Under the pieces are notes generated by a model, which saw only the letters and a program-made list of their open reading frames with translations, was not told the DNA's origin and searched no databases. A program made the translations under genes and the position numbers. A stretch of DNA of 10,069 bases from an uncultured Lachnospiraceae bacterium (GTDB taxonomy: Bacteria > Bacillota > Clostridia > Lachnospirales > Lachnospiraceae), in the NCBI GenBank assembly GCA_934351705.1, contig CAKRJK010000029.1, positions 1-10,069 on the forward strand, read 5' to 3'. How positions within the stretch are numbered: position 1 is the stretch's first letter; every line of letters starts with the position of its first letter. Shown here in pieces: positions 6,267 through 10,069 of the stretch.

Positions 6267-6280
6267 CGGACATCTGTCCG
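6267..6280. repeat. 14-bp perfect palindrome
   Basis: CGGACA (6267-6272) and TGTCCG (6275-6280) are inverted around TC, 14 bp downstream of the structured hairpin and 36 bp from the cupin stop codon. It is too small to claim as a terminator and lacks a U-tract. It may be an extension of the terminator region or chance. Confidence 0.25.
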
Positions 6281-6316
6281 CAGTCACAAAAGACTTCCCG
6301 CAACAATTCCAAATAT

Positions 6317-6745
6317 TTAATACTGCCTCATCTCCTCGGATTCCTTGCTCACATCCACAGCCCCTCTCGGATGTGCAGGCGGTGCATAGACAGAAAACAG
6401 CTTTAACGGCTGAAAATCCGTATTGATAATATTATGCCAGGTTCCGGCAGGCACAAAGATCCCCGAGCCGCCGAAGATAGGGCACTGATAATTTAACCGG
6501 TTTTTCTGTTCACCCATAACCGCCATACCGTTTCCGGCGGCAACATAGAGAAACTGATCGGTATCCTCGTGCATTTCCAGTCCGATGTCAGAGTTTGGAG
6601 GAATGCACATTAAGGTTAATTGCAAGTGGTTCCCGGTCCAGCGTGCAGTACGAAAATTCTGGTTCATCATCGTATCGTGAAAAAGATTTGTCGCAAAAGG
6701 ATTTGCCCCTGCGTCATTAAGAAAATAGTTATTATTAGGATACAT
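6317..6745 (-). CDS. Cupin-domain protein
   Basis: A 142-aa single-domain cupin. Typical metal-site features are visible: motif 1 is E-M-H-E-D-T-D-Q-F (the H and E ligands with Q), and motif 2 is I-F-V-P-A-G-T-W-H-N, in the order expected for mannose-6-phosphate-isomerase-like small cupins. The N-terminal NDAGANPF and FRTARWTGNHLQLTLM segments are recurrent in this cupin group. The substrate is unknown. ATG 6745 is the likely start; TTG 6751 in frame would add two residues. Neither has a recognisable Shine-Dalgarno: the upstream minus-strand bases read CTCTCCTTATATTG, directly after a 12-bp hairpin. The gene lies about 105 bp downstream of htpG on the same strand and could be reached by read-through, though its own promoter is possible. 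Confidence 0.82.
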   Translation of the reverse strand: MYPNNNYFLNDAGANPFATNLFHDTMMNQNFRTARWTGNHLQLTLMCIPPNSDIGLEMHEDTDQFLYVAAGNGMAVMGEQKNRLNYQCPIFGGSGIFVPAGTWHNIINTDFQPLKLFSVYAPPAHPRGAVDVSKESEEMRQY

Positions 6746-6758
6746 AGACAATATAAGG

Positions 6759-6811
6759 AGAGCCGATTACATACTGTATTTATCAGAAGTAATCGGCTCT
6801 GTATTCTTTTT
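6759..6811. terminator. 12-bp inverted repeat between htpG and the cupin gene
   Basis: AGAGCCGATTAC (6759-6770) and GTAATCGGCTCT (6789-6800) are a perfect 12-bp inverted repeat with an 18-nt loop containing a further CTG/CAG pairing. On the plus strand it is followed by GTATTCTTTTTCT, resembling an intrinsic terminator, but no plus-strand gene is visible to its left. On the minus strand it lies after htpG and directly before the cupin start, with only a weak CCTTATATTG tail. It may be a weak htpG terminator, a leader hairpin for the cupin gene, or the end of an antisense transcript. Confidence 0.6.
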
Positions 6812-6850
6812 CTATAAACTATGCAAAAAAGTGAAAGAAGTGCGGTAAAA

Positions 6851-8896
6851 CTATTTTGCAAGCAGCATCATGATTTTGTTGCTCCGTTCTACAAACGCTG
6901 CCATTCCCTCAGGAGATAACGGCTGATTGGAGATTAAAGCCAGATCATAAAGCTGTTTACAGAACATCGGAACATGCTCGGAGTCCTTATGTTCAAAAAT
7001 GTATTTTACAAGGGCGTTGTTTGCGTTCAACACCAGAGTTTCATTTCCGCCAAACATTGCAGGGTCCATGCCATACATTTTATAGACACGCATCATATCC
7101 TGCATACGGCGACTCTCCTCGGAGAGCGTGATCATAGAGGAAATGTTCTCGTCTTTTAATTTGGTAACCTCTACATTTAAGTTCTCTTTTCCGAGAGCTT
7201 TTTTGAATACCTCGGTCAGAACGTCTGTTGTCTCTTTTAATTCGTCCTCGGACACATCCTCTTTTAAGGACTCAGTCACATCGGCGTCGATTCTGAGGAA
7301 ACGGTAATGTTCGTTTCTTGACTCTAACTGTGTGATAAATGAGGAGTCAATGTTGTGGTCTAAGATGACAGCGTCCATGCCCTGTTCTTTGAACATACGG
7401 ATGTACTGGCTCTGCTGCTGGGTATCCGTAACGTAGTAAACGGTCTCGCGGTTGTCCTTTTCCTCTGCGGCGTCAGAAGCGTTTTCGGAATCGGTATCTG
7501 TATCTGCCGCATCTTCTTTTTCCTTTAAGATTTCAGGGAGAGTTAAGTACTCGTCATTCAGATTCTTAAAGAGAATATAGTCGTTCATCTTATCGCAGAA
7601 TTTCTCGTCTTTTAAGCAGCCGAATTTGATAAACGGGCTGATGTCATCCCAGTATTTTTCATAAGATTCTTTATCGGTCTTGCACATACCGGAAAGTTTG
7701 TCGGCAACTTTCTTTGTGATGTAATCAGAAATTTTCTGGACAAAGCCGTCATTTTGCAATGCACTTCTGGATACGTTCAAAGGCAGATCCGGGCAGTCGA
7801 TAACACCTTTTAACAACATTAAAAATTCAGGAATGACTTCTTTGATGTTGTCGGCGATAAAGACCTGATTGTTGTACAACTTGATCGTACCCTCGATGGA
7901 TTCATATTCCGAAGCAATTTTCGGGAAGTAGAGAATACCCTTTAAGTTGAACGGGTAGTCCATGTTCAAATGAATCCAGAATAACGGTTCTTTGAAATCC
8001 TGGAATACTTTGCGGTAAAAATCACGGTACTCTTCTTCGGTGCAGTCATTCGGATGTTTTGTCCAAAGCGGGTTTGTGTCATTTAACGGAACCGGACGTT
8101 TTACGATCTTTGCTTTTTCTGTGCGGGGAGAAACTTCTACCTGCTCTTTTGTTCCGTCCTCGTTTTCTTTTTCTTCGTATTTTGCCTCCTCGACAATGTT
8201 CTCAACGACAGTATCCTTCTCGGTCACCTCGTCTGCCGGGATGGTTTCGTATTCTGTTTCGGCATTTGCTTTTTCTAAGAAAATCGGAGTCGGCATGAAA
8301 GAGCAGTATTTTTCAATAATCTCTCTTGCACGGTATTCGTTCGCAAACTCTAAGCAATCTTCGTTTAAGAAAAGAGTAATGGTGGTACCGATGCTGTCCT
8401 TGTCGCCGTCTTTCATATCAAATTCGGTTCCGCCGTCGCATTCCCAGTGAACTGTGGTTGCACCGTCTTTGTAAGAAAGGGAATCAATGTGTACTTCGTC
8501 GGCAACCATGAAAGCGGAGTAGAAACCGAGTCCGAAATGACCGATAATCTGTTCTTCGCTTGCTTTGTCTTTGTATTTTTCAAGGAAATCGGTTGCACCG
8601 GAAAATGCGATCTGGTTAATGTATTCCTCGACCTCGTCAGCCGTCATACCAAGACCGTTGTCGATGAACTGTAATGTTTTCTCCTCCGGGTTTACTACGA
8701 CTCTGATCTTTGCCTCGTAATCATCCGGCAAAGTGTATTCGCCCATCAGATCTAATTTCTTTAATTTGGTGATCGCGTCGCATCCGTTTGAAATTAATTC
8801 ACGATAAAAAATATCGTGGTCGGAATACAGCCATTTTTTGATGATTGGAAAAATATTGTCACTGTTGATGGAAAGACTTCCATGTTTATTACTCAT
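6851..8896 (-). CDS. htpG: Hsp90-family molecular chaperone HtpG
   Basis: A 681-aa cytosolic ATP-dependent Hsp90 chaperone. The GHKL ATPase domain shows ELISNGCDA (33-41, with E33, N37 and D40 at the ATP site), DNGLGM (79-84) and the lid-end motif GHFGLGFYSAF (119 on). The middle domain contains the conserved LPLNVSRSALQ segment with the Arg that contacts the ATP gamma-phosphate, and a C-terminal dimerisation domain follows. It is longer than E. coli HtpG (624 aa), with acidic, Lys-rich insertions near residues 202-275 and 452-487. ATG 8896 was chosen: AAGGAG (8906-8911) is 9 nt upstream. Extension to 8968 would overlap the promoter. CIRCE and a sigma-A promoter lie upstream, so HrcA-linked heat-shock control is expected. 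The reading frame looks intact. Confidence 0.95.
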   Translation of the reverse strand: MSNKHGSLSINSDNIFPIIKKWLYSDHDIFYRELISNGCDAITKLKKLDLMGEYTLPDDYEAKIRVVVNPEEKTLQFIDNGLGMTADEVEEYINQIAFSGATDFLEKYKDKASEEQIIGHFGLGFYSAFMVADEVHIDSLSYKDGATTVHWECDGGTEFDMKDGDKDSIGTTITLFLNEDCLEFANEYRAREIIEKYCSFMPTPIFLEKANAETEYETIPADEVTEKDTVVENIVEEAKYEEKENEDGTKEQVEVSPRTEKAKIVKRPVPLNDTNPLWTKHPNDCTEEEYRDFYRKVFQDFKEPLFWIHLNMDYPFNLKGILYFPKIASEYESIEGTIKLYNNQVFIADNIKEVIPEFLMLLKGVIDCPDLPLNVSRSALQNDGFVQKISDYITKKVADKLSGMCKTDKESYEKYWDDISPFIKFGCLKDEKFCDKMNDYILFKNLNDEYLTLPEILKEKEDAADTDTDSENASDAAEEKDNRETVYYVTDTQQQSQYIRMFKEQGMDAVILDHNIDSSFITQLESRNEHYRFLRIDADVTESLKEDVSEDELKETTDVLTEVFKKALGKENLNVEVTKLKDENISSMITLSEESRRMQDMMRVYKMYGMDPAMFGGNETLVLNANNALVKYIFEHKDSEHVPMFCKQLYDLALISNQPLSPEGMAAFVERSNKIMMLLAK

Positions 8897-8939
8897 ATAG
8901 AAACACTCCTTTTTGCATTCTTTTTTTGTACTAAATAAC

Positions 8940-8968
8940 ATTGTAGTATCGGAAAAATAAGATGTCAA
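8940..8968 (-). promoter_or_regulatory. htpG sigma-A promoter
   Basis: On the minus strand TTGACA (8968-8963), a 17-bp spacer and TACAAT (8945-8940) make a near-perfect vegetative promoter, with a predicted start near 8933 and a leader of about 37 nt. The strength of the match implies that repression is needed to keep expression low. Confidence 0.85.
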
Positions 8969-8975
8969 TAGAAAA

Positions 8976-9002
8976 TTAGCACTCTTTTTGAATGAGTGCT
9001 AA
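8976..9002. promoter_or_regulatory. CIRCE element (HrcA operator)
   Basis: TTAGCACTC (8976-8984) and GAGTGCTAA (8994-9002) flank a 9-nt spacer (8985-8993), an exact match to the CIRCE consensus bound by the heat-shock repressor HrcA. It is immediately upstream of the htpG -35, 7 bp away on the minus strand, whereas CIRCE usually overlaps the promoter or lies in the leader. The neighbouring nuoE-like promoter is about 100 bp to the right. Confidence 0.93.
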
Positions 9003-9051
9003 CAAAAGGTGTGAAAATCCAGTAAAAACAAGGGTTTCGCAAAATATAAAA

Positions 9052-9063
9052 AGTTTATAAACT
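9052..9063. repeat. 12-bp perfect palindrome AGTTTATAAACT
   Basis: AGTTTATAAACT (9052-9063) is a perfect 12-bp palindrome in the divergent intergenic region between htpG and the nuoE-like gene, 36 bp before the latter's -35. It does not match the Rex or CIRCE consensus. It could be a regulator site or a chance feature of AT-rich DNA. Confidence 0.3.
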
Positions 9064-9098
9064 GCCGGAAAAATAAGACAGAACAAGGTATTTGCTCG

Positions 9099-9127
9099 TT
9101 GCGTTAATAATTTAACAATAGTATAAT
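9099..9127 (+). promoter_or_regulatory. Promoter of the NuoE/NuoF-like operon
   Basis: TTGCGT (9099-9104), a 17-bp spacer and TATAAT (9122-9127) form a strong sigma-A-type promoter with a consensus -10. The predicted start is near 9134, giving a leader of about 55 nt to the TTG start. The spacer contains the Rex-like box. Confidence 0.8.
9101..9118. promoter_or_regulatory. Rex-like operator (redox-sensing repressor)
   Basis: GCGTTAA (9101-9107), TAAT and TTAACAA (9112-9118) match the Rex box pattern TTGTTAA-N4-TTAACAA except for the first two bases, with a perfect GTTAA-N4-TTAAC dyad. It lies between the -35 and -10, so a bound NADH/NAD+-sensing Rex repressor would block polymerase. Rex control is common for NADH-linked hydrogenase and dehydrogenase genes in Clostridia; here it is an inference from one site. 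Confidence 0.62.
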
Positions 9128-9189
9128 TATTTATAATAGACAGATTGTGGTATTTGTCTATTTCGAAAAAATATAAAGGAGGAGAAGGT

Positions 9190-9675
9190 TTGTTAAAAGA
9201 AGACAAAAAGCAGCTTGATGCGATACTCAAAGAGCATGAGTACAACAAGACGCAGGTGATCGCGATTATGCAGGATATTCAGAAGATCTACCGCTATCTG
9301 CCGGAGGAAATGCTGTGCTATATTGCAAAAGAGTTGGGATTAAGCGAAGCAAAAGTGTATGGGGTAGCAACTTTTTACGAGAATTTTTCATTGGAGCCAA
9401 AGGGCAGATACGTCATTAAGATTTGTGACGGAACCGCCTGTCATGTGCGAAATTCAACGGCAATTTTACAGGAGATCCGCAGCTTGTTGGGCGTGACGGA
9501 AGAAAAACCGACAACGGAGGATATGTTGTTTACGGTTGAGACGGTATCCTGCCTGGGGGCGTGCGGGCTTGCACCGGTCTGTACCGTAAATGATGTGGTA
9601 CATCCGGCAATGACTCCGGACAAAGCCAAAGCCTTGATCAAAGAGTTGAGAGAGGAGGCCGCAAATGAAGATTAA
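9190..9675 (+). CDS. NuoE-like [2Fe-2S] subunit (HydC/HndA type)
   Basis: A 161-aa thioredoxin-like [2Fe-2S] ferredoxin of the NuoE family, usually a subunit of NAD(P)-linked hydrogenases (HydABC, Hnd), formate dehydrogenases or related electron-bifurcating complexes in anaerobes. The N-terminal helical region (about 5-60) contains the family's VYGVATFYENF. The cluster ligands are Cys79 and Cys84 in CDGTAC, and Cys121 and Cys125 in CLGAC. The start is TTG 9190, supported by AGGAGG (9177-9182) 7 nt upstream; an upstream TTG at 9145 has no such site. It overlaps the next gene by 11 bp (its stop is at 9673-9675), implying translational coupling. A Rex-like operator in its promoter points to NADH-responsive control. 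Which complex it belongs to depends on genes beyond the window. Confidence 0.9.
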   Translation: MLKEDKKQLDAILKEHEYNKTQVIAIMQDIQKIYRYLPEEMLCYIAKELGLSEAKVYGVATFYENFSLEPKGRYVIKICDGTACHVRNSTAILQEIRSLLGVTEEKPTTEDMLFTVETVSCLGACGLAPVCTVNDVVHPAMTPDKAKALIKELREEAANED

Positions 9676-10069
9676 GACAAGACAGGAATTGGAAAAGAGA
9701 AGAGCAGAGTATGCAGCTTCCTTAAAGACACAGAGAAAACAGATTTTAATTTGTGCCGGAACAGGATGCGTTGCGGGAGGTTCTCTCAATATTTATGCGA
9801 GAATGCAGGAGATTTTAAACGAGCGTGGAATCAAATGCTCGTTAGTATTAGAGGAAGAACCGCATGACGAGAGCATCGGACTCAAAAAGAGCGGATGTCA
9901 CGGTTTCTGTGAAATGGGACCGCTGCTTCGTATTGAGCCGGAAGGACTTTTATATATCAAGGTAAAAGTAGAGGATTGCGAGGAGATTATCGAGGAGAGT
10001 ATCGTCAATGACCGTGTCATTGAGCGTCTGGTATACCATGACCAGAACGGTACAGCTTACGAGAAACAG
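9665..10069 (+). CDS. NuoF-like flavoprotein subunit, N-terminal part (HydB/HndC type)
   Basis: The first 135 residues of a larger protein that runs off the window's right edge. After a short N-terminal helix, residues about 25-92 are the thioredoxin-like [2Fe-2S] domain found at the N-terminus of HydB/HndC-type NuoF proteins: Cys30 and Cys35 in CAGTGC, then Cys78 and Cys82 in SGCHGFCEMGP. The sequence continues with the conserved linker YIKVKVEDCEEIIEES leading toward the expected NAD- and FMN-binding domain, which is not in the window. AGGAGG (9653-9658) 6 nt upstream supports ATG 9665. It would accept or donate electrons to NAD(H) and pair with the preceding NuoE-like subunit. A downstream [FeFe]-hydrogenase (HydA) is the usual next gene, but that is expectation, not something seen here. 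Confidence 0.88.
   Translation, partial: MKIKTRQELEKRRAEYAASLKTQRKQILICAGTGCVAGGSLNIYARMQEILNERGIKCSLVLEEEPHDESIGLKKSGCHGFCEMGPLLRIEPEGLLYIKVKVEDCEEIIEESIVNDRVIERLVYHDQNGTAYEKQ

Noticed and set aside
6759..6800. Invertible switch bounded by the 12-bp inverted repeats
   Set aside because: The segment between the repeats is only 18 nt and carries no promoter, and no recombinase gene is in the window; a hairpin is simpler.
8040..8450. Plus-strand reading of 136 aa opposite htpG
   Set aside because: Ser/Phe-rich translation typical of an antisense shadow of an acidic coding region, with no Shine-Dalgarno.
8897..8968. HtpG extended by 24 residues to 8968
   Set aside because: The extension covers the -10/-35 region of a near-consensus promoter; ATG 8896 has an AAGGAG at 9-nt spacing and matches the usual HtpG N-terminus.
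9145..9189. NuoE-like protein starting at TTG 9145
   Set aside because: No ribosome-binding site precedes it, and AGGAGG at 9177-9182 would fall inside; TTG 9190 has correct spacing.

Overview
The window looks like a low-GC Firmicute of class Clostridia, most likely a gut-type Lachnospiraceae. Four things suggest this: strong AGGAGG ribosome-binding sites, a perfect HrcA/CIRCE operator, a clostridial-style HtpG (NGCDA in place of NASDA), and a NuoE/NuoF-like soluble redox operon behind a Rex-like box. The genus is inferred from style; no marker gene is present. I see no rRNA, tRNA, CRISPR array, transposase or phage gene.

Layout. (1) 1-1200: a promoter with a 20-bp tandem direct repeat just upstream of its -35 drives a DUF805 membrane protein and a small acidic lipoprotein; a hairpin terminator follows. 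(2) 1329-6124: a 74-aa XRE-family repressor (minus strand) is divergent from an L,D-transpeptidase lipoprotein and a 1098-aa membrane-anchored, multi-domain surface protein (plus strand). Three copies of a near-palindromic operator lie in the shared intergenic region on about a 32-bp period. They overlap the predicted promoters in both directions, so the repressor probably controls itself and the cell-wall pair. (3) 6195-6253: a long hairpin related in sequence and structure to the one at 1137-1195; both lie between convergent genes. (4) 6317-8896 (minus strand): a small cupin gene and htpG, separated by a 12-bp inverted repeat. htpG has a near-consensus sigma-A promoter, and its CIRCE sits upstream of the -35, which is unusual. 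(5) 9099-10069: a promoter with a Rex-like box in its spacer precedes a NuoE-like [2Fe-2S] subunit that overlaps a NuoF-like subunit by 11 bp; the latter is cut by the window edge. These are the usual first two genes of a HydABC/Hnd-type NAD(P)-linked hydrogenase or a related bifurcating complex.

The most interesting points are the paired convergent-gene hairpins with a compensatory base pair, the XRE operator array controlling an L,D-transpeptidase plus giant surface protein, the tandem repeat in front of DUF805, and the position of CIRCE relative to the htpG promoter.
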